NCBI GenBank assembly: GCA_010356995.1
Contig: ML996697.1
Coordinates: forward strand, 835,032 to 899,031
Reading direction: 5' to 3'
DNA length: 64,000 nucleotides
Source of the DNA: Trichodelitschia bisporula
Taxonomy: Eukaryota; Ascomycota; Dothideomycetes; Phaeotrichales; Phaeotrichaceae
Of this stretch, positions 36,401-48,695 are shown in pieces. Below the pieces are notes generated by a model that ran no database searches, was not told where the DNA came from, and saw nothing but the letters and a program-made list of their open reading frames with translations. Made by a program: the position numbers and the translations under genes. The stretch's first letter is position 1. Each line of letters begins with the position of its first letter.

Positions 36401-38459
36401 CACCACCCACTGCTGCACCTGTGCAATCCAAGCAACCGCGCCCCAGCCGACTAGCCCAAGTCGGGCGGATTCCGGCAGTGGTGTCGACATTACCGGTAGA
36501 TCGCGAGAAGAAGCTGTCAGATGCGTCGTTTTCGCGGCCGTTCGCGCCAGAGCAACCCTCTCCGGCAATGCAGTCCGCTCCTTTCCGTTCTCAGCCAGAG
36601 TCCGACAATGCAGACTCAGCTGCACCGCCGTACTCTCCAATCACAGCCTCGCTCCCGGTTGCGCAAGCCGAACAGCGTCCCTGGACTCCAGGCACTATTG
36701 AAGCCCCTCCCTCGGGAAGCGAAACCGTTCGTGGAAGTCCCCAGGAGCTGGATTCAGCTAGCACGGCGCGGGATGAGTACGACGGGACCACGGAGTTTCT
36801 AGCCTTCCCGCCGCGCAAGGATTCCGCCAACTCGATGACATCCAATAGTTCAAGCTTCTTTAGCGTTGCAGCGGCCACGGCTGTCATCCCCAAACCTGGT
36901 GCACCACTTGGCGAGGACGAGATCTGGAATGAATACGACGACCTCCTTGAGACTTTCTCCGATGACACCACTCCCAAGCCTCGCAAGGGGTCCAAGACTG
37001 CGGTGTCCACTCCATCGACTGACACAGACAATGCAAAGGTCGAACCACCGCCTGCCCTTGTCGTGCCGTCGGTCGGATCCATCGCGCAGCGGGTTAGGCT
37101 TCCGTCCTGGCGCACCTCAGGCGTGCCATCGCCTCTTCTCAACGGCCCTACTACCCCCATGCCCGGTTCACCTATGTCCATCTCGGACTTCCTCTCCTCG
37201 TACGGTGACCGGGGCCTCAGCGTGGTCGACCCCGTGACCGGCCGTCTAAGCCTCCCGTCTACCGGCCGTTTAAGCTCCAGCACCACCAGGTTGAGCCTTC
37301 CCGCGCGACCTGTTTCCGGCACGTCAAACGATGCGACACCCTCGCGGCCGTCAAAGCGCTCGTCCAAGCGTCCCCAGCTGCCGCCTCTCAAGGGCACGAC
37401 GGAGCCGGTGATGCTGAGCCCACGTTCGGACAGCAGCGCCATCGAGCTCGCGGAGCAGCAGCAGATGGGCTTCGCGTCCATGGCCAACCTGCGCTTCGGC
37501 GCACTCATGACGAGCAAGTGGCTCTCGTTTGGCCACGTACTCTTCAGCCCTGCGCACCAGGAACTGAGGAACGCCAAGGACGACCGCATGCTTATCATCG
37601 ATGGGCTTGGGAAGGGTATGTCCATACACTCTCCAACCACGCGGCCACCTGACTAACACCCGCAGATTGGTCCTATTTCGCCGCGCTCAATTACCCAGGT
37701 GCTTCAATCTATAACCTGGGCAGCGACGATCGCGCCGGGCCATCGAGCCCCAACAGCGGAAGCCCGTTCCCCCCTCCGTCCAACCACCGGCACGTGCACC
37801 ACCCGCACCTCGCGGCGCCCTTCCCCTTCCCGCGCGGCTTCTTCACAGCGGTGGTGTTCCGCTTCCCTCCCGCGTCACCGGAATCAACCTTCCGCGCCGC
37901 ACTCTCCGAGTGCAAGCGCGTCCTCCGTCCGGGCGGTTTCCTCGAGGTCTGCGTGCTGGACATGGACTTGTGCGGCATGGGCAACGTGGCGCGGCGCGCG
38001 GTACGTGCGCTCAAGGTGCGCATGCAGGCTGCTGAGCCGGGCGTGGCGCTTGGCCCGATGAGCGATACTGTGCTTGGCTTGCTCGGGCGTCGGGGATTTG
38101 AGAATCTGAATAGGTGCATCCTGGGCATGCCGGCGGCGGGGACACTCGTCTCTGTGCGTGACGGGCCTGGGCCTGGCACTGGCCCTGATGTGCCGAAGGA
38201 GGAGGGCCCGTCGTTTAGCGATTTGCTTCGCGATCAGAGTGGGCAAGGGGATGAGGGGATTGCGCGCATGGTGGCGCGCGTGGGGCGCTGGTGGTACAGT
38301 CGGTGCTATGAGCGGGCGGTGCTTGGTGCTACTGAGGCGAGCATCTGGGATGATGAGGCGGTGCTGGCGGAGTGTGAGGAGCGGGGCACGACGTTGAAGC
38401 TTATGCTTTGTTTTGCGCAGAAGCCGGAGGTGCCAGTAAGGAGGACGATTAGCTTGTGA
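33427..38459 (+). CDS. Large disordered protein with C-terminal methyltransferase-like domain
   Basis: Two exons, 33427-37615 and 37666-38459; 1,660 residues. The 50-nt intron (GTATGT, CTGACTAAC branch, CCCGCAG) joins GLGK to DWSYFAALNYP. The first 1,350 residues are Ser/Pro-rich, basic and low-complexity, with phospho-site-like SPS/SPT clusters and no globular domain. From about residue 1,355 a class I SAM-dependent methyltransferase-like fold appears: a helix around KWLSFGHVLFSPAHQEL, strand 1 MLIIDGLG (motif I position, with an atypical GLGKDW in place of the usual GxGxG), strand 2 ASIYNLGSDD (acidic end), FTAVVFRFP (motif II/post II) and LRPGGFLEVCVLDMD (motif III). It looks like a conserved Pezizomycotina protein of unknown substrate. 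The start has a good fungal context (CCGCCATGG); an overlapping upstream ATG frame begins at 33326. Confidence 0.82.
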
Positions 38460-39008
38460 GTGGTGTTTTTCGGGGGTGTTTTGCTGCGTTTTAGCGAGTG
38501 TGGGGGTTGTATGATTTGTCTTTTGTTTCTTGTTACGGTGTGCTTTTTGCGTTCGACATTGCATAGCGCCCGGGGTGGCTGATAACGAAGATGAAAGACT
38601 AAGAAAGAATATTGGGCTTGGATGGGGGGCCTCGCGGCTTCTTCCTCGGCCTTTAGACGGTTGGTCACGATGGCATGGCTTTGGCTTTGGCTTTGGCTTT
38701 GGCTGGAATGTATTATGACGAAAGCATCTGTTTGGAAAATGGGGAGGTGGTTGGTTAATGTTGGCTCATGCTGGGAATGGTCGACAGTTTAGTTCTGGGT
38801 TGCATTCGTTCGCAGGAACCTTTTTCTTTGGGCGCGGTTGTATGGATGGATACCCAGTGGGATTTTGTAGGAGGGGAGGGATGTGGAGGTTAGCTACTTA
38901 ATTGAATTGGTTCGAGATGCATACTGTACAGATGTGTGGGTTGGTTTTGATATCATACGTGACTTCTGAGTGCGAGGGGTATCTCCCCCCTGCAACAGGC
39001 GGCCGCCC
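38460..39008. other. Convergent 3' intergenic region
   Basis: 549 bp between the methyltransferase-like gene (+) and GUF1 (-). It includes a short GGCTTT repeat at about 38677-38702. No gene is seen. Confidence 0.5.
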
Positions 39009-41062
39009 TCACCGCGCCAGAAACGACTGAAATGCCTTCTGCTCAATCACCACATTCCCCACGGCGCGCAACTTCTTCCTCCCCTCTTTCTGCTTATCCA
39101 GCAACTTCCTCCTCCTCCCCACGTCCGCCGCATGCAGCTTCTGGAGAACATCCTTCCGAAACGCCTTAATCGTCTCCCGGGCTACAATCCGCCGTCCCAC
39201 GGCCGCTTGGATCACAATCTCGAACATTTGACGGGGGACATGTTCTTTGAACTTCGCGACCCACTCCCGGCCCAGCCGCTCCGCCTGACTGGTGTGCACG
39301 ACGCGCGCGACGGCGTCGACAGGCGCTTTATTAACGAGTAATTGCAGCTTGACAATACTGCTGGGCCGGAACCCGGCGTCTTCGTAGTCGAGCGACGCAT
39401 ACCCCTTCGTCGCGCCCTTGATCTTGCCGAAGAAATCGTCGACGAGTTGCGCGAGGGGGAGGGCGTATTTGACCATTACGTGCGCCCCCGTTAAAAACGA
39501 GAGCTCGATTTGCTCGCCGCGGTTGCCCTCGCAGAGCTCAATGACTTTACCCAGGTACGTCTCCGGCGTCGCGATGGTGGCGGTGACGTAGGGCTCTTGC
39601 AGGGAGGCAATCTTCTGCCTCGCCGTTTCTAGGTCCGGGAAGTCGTTTGGGTTGGAAATGACCTCGCTTTTGCCGTCGGTGTAGATGATTTTAAAGGGGA
39701 CGGAGGGGGGCGTGAGGATTATGCTCGCGGAGTGTTCTTGCCGGAGCCGGTCTTCGAAGACGGAGCAGTGCAGCGTACCCAGGAAACCGAGGCGCCAGCC
39801 TGCGCCGAGCGCTTCGGAGGATTCCTTGGTTATGCTGACGCTGCGGTCGTTCAGCGCGACGGCGTTGATGCTATCCTCCAGATGCCCGTAGTCGCTCTGG
39901 TCCGTCGGGAAGGCGGCGACGAAGACCATGGGTTTTGGCTCTTCGAAGTCGGGTAAGGGCTGGACGAGATTCTCGTTTCCGAGGGTGGTGTACGTGTCCC
40001 CGACTTTGGCTTCTTGGCTGCGCTTCATGCCGGGGTTGAAGTAGATGTACCCCACCTGGCCGGCGCGGAGCACGGTCTGCGGCGTGGGGTCCGGGTACAT
40101 GATGCCCACTTCGCCAACAATGTACTTCAGCCCCGTGGCGAAGCTGCGAATGGTGTCCCCGGCGCGCACCTGCCCGTCGAAAACACGCACCAGCAAAATC
40201 ACCCCCTTATACTTATCATACCAGCTATCCACAAGCAGCAGCCTCAACGGCCCCCTCTCATCCCCCACCGGCGCGGGCACATTCTCAATAACCTCCGGCA
40301 AGATGGCCTGGACATTGGTCCCCGTCTTCGCACTCACGAGCACCGCCTTCGCGGGGTCCAGATCGAATGCGTCTTTCATCTGCGTGAGCGCGCGGGTCGT
40401 GTCCGCGGACGGGAGGTCGATTTTATTCACAATGGGCACAAGCGCCAGCCCTTTCGCAAACGCCTGGTAGAAATTGGCCACCGTCTGCGCCTGGACGCCC
40501 TGGCTCGCATCGACCAGCAACAACGCTGCAAAAAAGATCCGTCAGCCTCGCCCCCCACGACCAGAACACCCTACTCACCTCCGCCACAGCTGGCGTAGCT
40601 GCGGCTTACCTCGGCTCGAAAATCGACGTGTCCGGGTGTATCCACCAGATGCAGGAGGTAATCCTGCCCGCGGTGGTTATACACCATGGAACACGTCTGC
40701 GCCTTGACCGTGATGCCCCTCTCGCGCTCCACGTCTAGTTTATCGAGGAACTGCTTATTCCCGCCTGGTTGGATTGTGCCTGTCAGCTCGAGGAGGCGGT
40801 CGCTCAGCGTGCTTTTCCCGTGGTCGACGTGGGCTATGACACAGAAGTTACGAAAACGTGATATGGGGATTGCGGCGATGCGTTGCTCGAGCTCAGAGCT
40901 CGGCTTCTGCTTCGGCGGTTTTGCGGCGCGGTGGTGCGGGGAGGAGGAGTAAGTGCGGGCGGAGATTGGCGTGCATAGTCGGCTAGGAGAGGTGTGTCGT
41001 GGGTGGGCGAGGTATGCGGGGCCGCGCGCGAAGCTTCGGATAGCTCGGGTGCATGGTTGCAT
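39009..41062 (-). CDS. GUF1: Mitochondrial translation factor GUF1 (EF-4/LepA GTPase)
   Basis: Two exons, 41062-40579 and 40525-39009; 666 residues. The first exon has a basic, Ser/Arg-rich N-terminus without acidic residues over about 50 positions, typical of a mitochondrial presequence, then the GTPase motifs AHVDHGKST (G1, 77-85), RERGIT (G2 region, 113-118) and DTPGH (G3, 141-145). NKIDLPSAD (G4) is in the second exon. The intron uses the second of two nearby donors (GTGAGT at 40578), which rebuilds the [17 protein letters not shown] family sequence. The remaining exon holds the beta-barrel domain, the EF-G-like domains and the LepA-specific C-terminal domain ending in ...[17 protein letters not shown]. 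LepA/GUF1 binds mitochondrial ribosomes and supports translation fidelity under stress. It is divergently arranged with MAD2. Confidence 0.94.
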
Positions 41063-41778
41063 CAGTCTGGCGGGCTGGAGAGCGGGGTGGGCATTGCGGT
41101 GCGGTGGGTTGGGATGGAGGTATGAAAATGATGATGGGGGCGCCGGGGCGGAAGAGGGTTGTTCCGGGGGGGTGGAGGGGAGGGGGAAGGTCAGCCTTCT
41201 CTGTGTCTCCACCTTCACTATTGCTCTCTGCATCTTTGTGACTCTACATGCTCGTGACGCGGTTGGAGGTCTCTGTGTTGATGCGACATTACCATGGCCC
41301 TGGTGTCGAACATTCTCTGCGAGCCCAAGTGGGAGTGGACCTCACACAGCTATTCGGCAAATCGTTCAGTGAAGTCAGATTCTTGGTTAGAACGTGTCTT
41401 TGAGGACTAGAATGAGTGCTCAAGTCATTACAAGTTTCAGTTCGGCAATATAATTCTAGAGCAGCGAGTTTGACTTCAAGGCTGAAGTCCAAGTTCAGCC
41501 GAAAGGTTGTGAGACCCGGGACGGAAGAACGATATCCCGGGGTCGGTGAGCCGTTTCGGTGGCAACGGCGGGTTGACAAGGCGGTTGAGAAGGAACGAAA
41601 CGAGCCCCCTGTTCCCTCAGTTTGCCAGACACCATCGTGATCATTCAACTTGCAAACGCAATCTCAAATAATCGAAGTGATACGGAGAGCTACTTGCTGC
41701 CTGAATCTTCAACGATTAACTCGCCTGCGACTTTGCGCTCGCCAACTTCGCAAGCTCCCAACACTGTAAACAAACGCC
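41063..41778. promoter_or_regulatory. Shared intergenic region between GUF1 and MAD2
   Basis: 716 bp between head-to-head starts; it must contain both promoters. Short frames on both strands have no domain. No specific promoter element was identified. Confidence 0.45.
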
Positions 41779-42649
41779 ATGGATCCAGCTCCGCCTAAGA
41801 CCAAGTCCTCGCGTTCGAAGACGGGGGATGCGGGTGAGAAGGACAAGTCGAAAACGCATAAGTTGGCGCTTAAAGGTTGATTTATCACCTTCTTTAGGAG
41901 CATAATGCTAACCATTGCGACAGGCTCGTCGAAGCTGGTCTCGGAGTTTGTAAGGCCATCAACCCAACCAAAGAAGCAACCAGATCTCTAATCGCTACCA
42001 GTTCGAGTACTCGATAAACACCATCCTCTACCAACGCGGCGTGTACCCACCCGAAGATTTCACCGCGTAAGTCCAACGCGTGAAGCCCGTGATTGCATAT
42101 CCTAACATCCAAAGCGTCAAAAAGTACGGCCTAAACATGCTCGTCACCTCCGACGACCAAGTCAAAGCCTACATCAAAAAGATAATGTCCCAACTAAAAA
42201 CCTGGATGACGGGCCAAAAAATCTCCAAACTCGTCATCGTCATCACAAACAAAGAAACAGGCGAGCACGTCGAGCGCTGGCAGTTCGACGTCCAAATCAA
42301 TAAACTCACCAAATCCAAATCCTCCAAGCGCGAAGCCCCGAACCAGGAAAACGCAGACGCGCCACCTGCCCCGCCTGCGTCCGAGCAAGCCCTGACGGAC
42401 GACGAGATCCAAGCGCAGATCCGCGCGCTGTTCCGCCAGATCACCGCCTCGGTCACGTTCCTCCCCGAACTCACGGACCCATGCACGTTCAACGTGCTCG
42501 TGTACGCGGATGCGGACTCCGATGTGCCGATTGAGTGGGGCGACAGCGATGCTAAGGAGATCGAGGGCGGGGAGAAGGTGCAGCTGCGCAGCTTCAGCAC
42601 GACGAATCATCGCGTTGATACCATGGTGAGCTACAAGCTTGGGAGCTGA
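41779..42649 (+). CDS. MAD2: Spindle checkpoint protein MAD2 (HORMA domain)
   Basis: Four exons, 41779-41875, 41924-41949, 42002-42066 and 42115-42649; 240 residues. The 26-nt second exon is very small, but every junction keeps frame and rebuilds the family sequence ([35 protein letters not shown]). The HORMA domain runs from about residue 28 to the end: [40 protein letters not shown], and the C-terminal safety-belt strands RSFSTTNHRVDTMVSYKL. MAD2 binds MAD1 and CDC20 at unattached kinetochores and inhibits the anaphase-promoting complex. The protein is longer than the usual 200-210 residues, because of a charged N-terminal extension (about 25 residues) and a low-complexity insertion (KSKSSKREAPNQENADAPP) in the loop after the WQFDVQ strand. 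Confidence 0.95.
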
Positions 42650-43086
42650 TGGAGTGAGTGGTGGCTGTTCGTTAGTTCGGTAGCGGCGTTTTAATGTAGT
42701 TGCTGTTGTTTGGAAGTTCATGGAGTACTGGGTTGTATATTTCGAATGCACACTATCATGCACGTGACTCGTGGCTGAACAGCTGAATGGATTGGAATGC
42801 GTAATCTAAGAGCAGTGATCGAGTACCGCCAGGTGGATATCATTGACATGTATCACCCACTACACCGAAGCATGCAATAAGACCTCGCATACCGTAGAGA
42901 AATACCTATCATCTGCCTGTGTACACACCCCATGCAATCATATGAGCGTCCCCCAGCAAAGAGCGAGCAGTGAGAACTGACGATAAGAGCACATTCGCAA
43001 AGCACAAATGCCCCTGGGTAAACCCAACCCTCACCTAGTACCGCTAACCTCTCGCAATTTGACGCTACACACAACCCTCACCTCCC
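42650..43086. other. Convergent 3' intergenic region
   Basis: 437 bp between MAD2 (+) and eIF3a (-) 3' ends; no gene seen. Confidence 0.5.
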
Positions 43087-46000
43087 CTACTGAGTGCGCT
43101 TAAACGCACCCGGACGATACTTGCCATCGCTCGGAGCCATGCGCGGCGGGGGGGTAGCCTCAGCCGGACTAGCATCCCGCCCCTCCTCCTTGCGCCTCAG
43201 CGGCGGCACATACGACTTCCCCGTAGCCGCAGCAGGCGACTCATCCCGCCGCCCGCTATTGCTCCGCTCCCCAAACGCCGCAGCACGCGGAACAGACCGA
43301 CCAGGCGCAGCAGTAGCAGGACTCTCATCCCGGCTCGACAAGCCGCGACCCGACCCCTCGCGTGCACGCCAGCGATCGCCACCGCCCTCGCCGCGCAGGC
43401 TAGGCGGCACGTAGCCAGTGCGCTTAGGCGCTTCTTCCTTCGCACGCGGCTCTTCGGCTGGCGAGGCAGCGGCGGCAGGGGTGGGGCTTTGGCCCGAGGC
43501 GGCCTGGGCGGCGCGGAGGGCCTCCTTCTCGCGCCAACTGAGGGTGCCGGCGGGGCGGGCGAGGTTGAGCTTGGGCGGGCCGCTGGCGGGTCTGCTGTCC
43601 GAGGCGGCGGCGGGGGCGGGACGGTCGCGAGACGGAATGCGCGCATCCATGGCGTGGCCACCACCGGTCTTGCGAGCGGCAAGCTTGGCTTCAACTTCGG
43701 CCTCACGAGCGCGCTGCTTAGCGGCGGCCTCGTCGAGTTTCCTGAATCAAAGGTTAGTTTACCGCATTCAAAGGATCTGATGGTGGAAAGAGTGCAAACG
43801 TACCGACGCTGCTCCTCCCTAGCAGCCTTCTCTTCCGCCATCTTCTGGCGTTTCTCCTCTTCTTCGCGAGCCTTAGCCTCGGCCTCGGCAGCCTCCCGTT
43901 CCTCCTCTTCGATACGGTGCTGCTCAGCCTCCTCAGCTTCACGCCGCTCACGAGCTATCCGCTCCTTGACCTCGCGCCGCCTAGCCTCCATCTTGGACTC
44001 AAGCTCCTGCTGGGCCTTCTTCTTCCGACGCTCAAAGTCCGACTTGCGCTCCCGCTGGATCTGGTCACGGTAGCTCTCGTAGATGGGGAGAAGGCGGCTC
44101 AGACGATGCTTCAGCGCCACATCGTCCTTGTGCTTCAGTTCCGCATCCCGAAGGGTCTCCTGCTTGGTCTTTTCGTACTCCTCGAGATCACGCTGGCGCT
44201 GGGCGGCATAGTCTTCCGGAATATGCTTGAGTTCTTCGCGACGGAATGCGCGCTCAATGTGGTCGATGCGGCGAGCAGTGAGGCGAAGCTTCTCAGTAAG
44301 ATCATTCTTCTCCTTCTCGAGAGCGCGGATCTTGATGGCACGGATCGCACCAGAGTCAAGGTTATTGACATCGATCTCGTCGAGGTCAATGTTCTTTGTG
44401 CCGCGCTTGAGTTCTTCGAGAGCACGCTGGGCTTCCTCTTGCTGGACACGCTGCTTCTCAGCCTCGAGGCGCCTACGGTCACGGTCGCGCTGTTCCTCCG
44501 CAAGACGCTGAGCCTCAGCCGCCTGCTGCTCCTGCGCCTTGCGACGCTTTTCGGTTGCGAGATCCTTCTCTTTCTGGGCAAGGGCAGAAGAGGCGGCCTG
44601 CTTCTTCTTCTCAATGATTTCGCGACGAGCCAAAGTCTCCATGTGCTCCTCCTTGGCACCCTCCTTCGCCCGCTCCAAGGCTACGGCCTTCGCCTTGCTA
44701 CGCTCCTCATTGAACGCCGGGTCGACGTATTGGCAGGTCAAGAAGAGAGCCTTGGAGAGACGGGTCAACTGCGAACGGACAATCTCAGCAGGGGTGCTCT
44801 GCAGGCGCTGCACGGTGCCATTCTCCGACTCGGCTGACCCAGTCGTGGAACCAGGGTGCAGAGCCTTGGCAGAGGAGAAGACGTCGGAGTCAAAGGTAAG
44901 GACACCGCTCGCATGATCCACGCGAATGGCCAAGTCGCCCTTCTTGCAGCCATTCATGATGAATTTCTCGATCATGGGGCCGTTGACCTGGAACGGCTCG
45001 GGGAACTGAGCCAGATCAAGCACAAACTTGACTTCTACCGACTCGTACACCTGGGAGAGCTGTTGAAACAGACGGGTCAGGATGACCTGCTGTAGCGGCT
45101 GAACATACTTCTCCATCTCGGGGTCAGTGCCAATCTCGCTCAAAATCGGAGAGATGCGCTTGCAGATCGACAGCGGGTGGAAGTCAACCTCCAGGATGGT
45201 GTACAGCTCGCGAATCTCGGGTCTACACCGCTTCAAGAGACCCTTGTTCAAGGCATCCTTGAAGAGAATGGCGCGGGTCGGCGCCTGGGACATGCCGAGC
45301 AAGTTGGTAAGGCGCACATTCTTGCTCTTGCGCGCCTCATCAACATCGCCGATGGCACCGCGCGACCGGGAAGTGCTGATCACGGGGATGGCCAAAGCAG
45401 ACAGGAGGACGAATGATGCGGCCTTGGTCATATCAGCCTCAGTGACGGCTGGGTTGTCCTTCTTAACACCCTGTCCAGAAGCAACAGCAATTGATGACTG
45501 GCGCATCAGGTTGAAGTACCGATTCCAGGCAGCGGCATGGAACAAGTAGTTCTCGCTGACAAGGAAGATGCGCGTCAACTTCTCGAAGTAGTTGGCCATC
45601 ATGATGTTCTTTGCGGGACGCTTGCTGAGGCTGAGCAGTGTGTGGATATCCTCCACGCTGCGGAAGGCTTCCTGCCACAGCTCAAGCTCCACAGCCACGT
45701 TAAGTTGCTGGAAGCGGGTGTCCAGGTGGCGCTGAAGAGTGTCCGGGTCGCTGAGGTTGATGGCATGCATCTGCGACGAGAACTTGGCGGCATTTTGCAG
45801 ATGATTCCGGAGAAGCTCGCACAGGCGGCGGAACTCGGTCTTGCGGGCATACTTGGAGCAAAACTGGAAGGCCTGGTGAGCGGTGCTCTGGTACATGACT
45901 TCAAGGCGGGCATTGTTCTTGAAGATATCGAGCACCGTGCGGTAGGTCTCCCAGAGGAACTTCAGCCAGGGCGTAACGATGGCGCGGTCGGTTCTATCCT

Positions 46001-46496
46001 TGGACTGCTCACCGGAGACGGTGGAGAGAAGAATGGATTCCGGGGTCTCGGAAGCCTCGAGATCATCGACGTTGGCGGTGGTCGCAGTTTGATCAAGGGT
46101 CGACTGAACTTCATCGGCGCGCGCCTGGGCCTCGGTGACCTTTTGCTCAGCGAGCTCAATGAACTTCTTGAAGACAAGCTATGGCACAAGTTAGCATTTG
46201 TGCTGCAGAGTCGCAGAGGGCTTATATACCTCAATCGTCCCGACATTCGTATTCTGAGCAGTATTCTTGTACTGGTAGAGACCATCTTTGGCGAGTTTTC
46301 CTCTCCTCAGATCAACGCAGAGTTCGACGAAAAGAACCATAACCGGCTCCAACGAGGCAATCGGGCTGTTGCGCGTCCGCTTGGAAACGACATGCTCATG
46401 AAGAAGGGCGAGTGCAGCAGGAGATTGGCCTACGCCAATAAGCTCCTGCGCCCTCTTGAGGACATTTTCCGGCCGACTATGCGGCGGAGGCGGCAT
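43087..46496 (-). CDS. TIF32: Translation initiation factor eIF3 subunit a
   Basis: Three exons, 46496-46230, 46178-43804 and 43741-43087; 1,098 residues. Introns of 51 and 62 nt both keep phase. The N-terminus (FENVLKRA-type: [19 protein letters not shown]) and ARNTPI-like block ([16 protein letters not shown]) are the eIF3a signature, followed by a helical repeat region and PCI domain (about residues 320-500). From about 540 to 880 there is a long charged coiled coil ([36 protein letters not shown]). The third exon encodes a basic, Pro/Ala-rich disordered tail with GYVPPSLRG and KYRPGAFK motifs found in fungal eIF3a. eIF3a is the scaffold of eIF3 and binds the 40S subunit and eIF1/eIF4B. 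The gene is divergent from the G-gamma gene. Confidence 0.96.
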
Positions 46497-47207
46497 TTTC
46501 GCGGTGGTTGAACGGTGAGGTTGCTACTGCAGATGGATGGTTGCAGGGCGGGCGATGGTGATGGTGGAGCGAGGTTTGTGTTGTGTGGTTTTCGGTGTGG
46601 CGGCGCCCTCAGTTTGCCGACAGTGGGAGTGTGCGTGTGTGGCCCCGCGAAGCGCCAAGACTCGGTTTTCGTTCGTTGAAGGACTTTTCAGGCATTCACA
46701 AGGCATAAAGAACTAAGGCATAAGTTTAAGGCACCGACATTCTCGGGCCACTGCATAATCACGTGAGCTGCACCACAAAAACGGGGTCAGTCGTTTCTGG
46801 AAGCTTGGCAATGACTACAGGCCAGTTTGGGCACGGTGCGCGCAGCCGGTCTCTCCCAATCTCTCCCAATCTCCCTCCCCTTCTCTGCCAATCACTCTGC
46901 ACTCCCTGTCAACTTTCGCTCCCTCCCCCTCCTTCCCATACATCGTGCTTTCAGTGATCTTCAATTGCCACCACTTTCGGCGTTCTTGTCACTATCTCAT
47001 GCGTTAGGAGTCTCTTAGCTCAACCTCTCTGTTCTCGAAAGCCAGCCCTTCGGTGCTTGTCTTAGCGCGCCCCCTCACCTTACCTTCTCCGGTCGCAATC
47101 AAGCCACACTCATTTCCCTCCGCCCTTCAACAAACGGTCGCGTACCTCTCCTTGTCCGTCAATCGCACGCAACCCACGCAACCATCCATCCATCTCCAAC
47201 CGTCATC
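46497..47207. promoter_or_regulatory. Shared intergenic region between eIF3a and the G-gamma gene
   Basis: 711 bp between head-to-head starts, expected to hold both promoters. Pyrimidine-rich DNA at about 46850-47150 lies in the sense of the G-gamma leader and resembles the CT-rich leaders common in filamentous fungi. No discrete element was identified. Confidence 0.45.
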
Positions 47208-47609
47208 ATGATGCCTGCGCCGTATGAGCCTCGCGCTGGAGATGGCAGCCGCAACAGAAGGCAGGGCATGGCGGAATTGAAGCTCCGCCGTCTCAATGAG
47301 CTCAATGCTAGGCTGCGGGAGGATCTCGAGCGTCGTCGGATACCCGTGTCAGAAGCTGCGAATGAGTACGATCCCACGCGCTCTTGTCTGTCCTCTCAGT
47401 GCAATATGCTAATTCAGCGCGCCATTCAGCTTGATCAACTTCACCGAGAAGGAGCCGAAGGATTTCATGGTGCCGTCTGTCTGGGGAACTGTATGCCACC
47501 CCCTTTCACAAACTCGGTACTTTTATACTGACGCAATATCTCGTAGGTCGGCAAGGGCGAGGATCCATACGCACCTCAGCCTTCCGGCGGCTGCTGTATC
47601 TTGATGTAA
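47208..47609 (+). CDS. gpgA: Heterotrimeric G-protein gamma subunit
   Basis: Three exons, 47208-47365, 47430-47490 and 47547-47609; 93 residues, the usual size. The sequence follows fungal G-gamma closely: MAELKLRRLNELNARLREDL (the helix that pairs with G-beta), RRRIPVSEAA, KDFMVPSVWGTV and GKGEDPYAPQ, ending in CCILM. The last four residues form a CaaX prenylation box and the preceding Cys is a likely palmitoylation site, so the G-beta-gamma dimer is membrane-bound. It acts in pheromone and nutrient signalling, growth and sporulation. In intron 1, the second of two candidate acceptors (47429) was chosen because it spaces LINF correctly; use of the first would add four residues. Translation may also begin at the adjacent ATG, 47211. 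Confidence 0.93.
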
Positions 47610-48695
47610 AGTGATGGCACTCAAACTTGCTGCCTCTTCACTTTCACACACAATCCTGTTTCGAAAATGGCGCTGGGGCTTCATGTTTCACAAGGAGGAT
47701 ATGGGGGCATTCGCAACTGGAAAAGGTGCGGTTTGTGGCACGGGTTATACCCATTCTTTGAGGTTTATGCCTTGGCCGAATGGGCATGACAGCTCATGAG
47801 CCCGAAGACCTTCGACATGCTCCTTTCGGCTCGCTATTTACGGCTTTCTTGTTCTCGCTGCTGCGGTCGAGGCTGCATAATGTCAAGTACGGTCCAACAC
47901 TCCCGCCGCGGAACTAGGTCGTCCTGAGGCCTCTCTAAGGTCGTTGTTTCCTTTGTCCGGGCTCTCCAGTTATGGTGCCTATGCACGGAGTTTCTCTAAG
48001 ACTCTTGCTGTCGATTGAAGGGCTCATCACGGTGGGGTTGTGGCGCGATTCCTTATTGTCCGTATGTTTTCGCAAGTACATATGTTAATGCTAAACTATG
48101 TAAAATACTGATGTCTTCTGAAATTGATGAAACCCGTCACCAGCAATTTAGCTAACATTCCATAGGGTGTCATGCGCAGCATTGAATTCCCTGAGCTTCT
48201 TATCTTGGAACCGTTCGGTCTGATTGCGCGATCGAATGCTTTGCGGAATTCGAGCACGCCAGAACTTCGCAAGACAGGGGCCCGGCATTCCATGTAGCCG
48301 GAATCGAGGAAAGCTTTGCGGTTCTCATCCTGCTGATGTGCTGCCAAGTTACCCCATAATCTGGTTGATGGACAACTGTTGACTAGGGTGTATCGGCCAC
48401 GATACTGTAGATAAAAGCCTGTGCATGCGGTATGCTCTTCGACTCCCACAAAGGTAATCAAGAGAGCTCAAGCTCGCCACACAAACTCTCAATGACGCGA
48501 GCCCTAACCCCGTGCCGCGTAGCTACCTATTAATCCATGAGGCGCTCTACACTCCGCAGCAAGATAAGTTGTCCGCCCGGTCGATCTAGCTATGCGAGAA
48601 CGGCACGTTCTTGGCCGACTCACCCTCCATTAAATAGCTCAGGTGCTCTCCATTATCTGGGCGATCCCTTGTCCATCCCCATAAACAACGCTACC
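47610..48695. other. Intergenic interval
   Basis: About 1.1 kb without a supported gene. A minus frame at 48096-48461 (121 residues) has no recognisable domain or context and was not called. Confidence 0.45.

Noticed and set aside
36591-37640. 349-residue minus-strand frame
   Set aside because: Antisense to the Ser/Pro-rich coding exon at 33427-37615; no domain.
43917-46511. 306- and 324-residue plus-strand frames
   Set aside because: Shadows of the eIF3a gene, which is certain on the minus strand.
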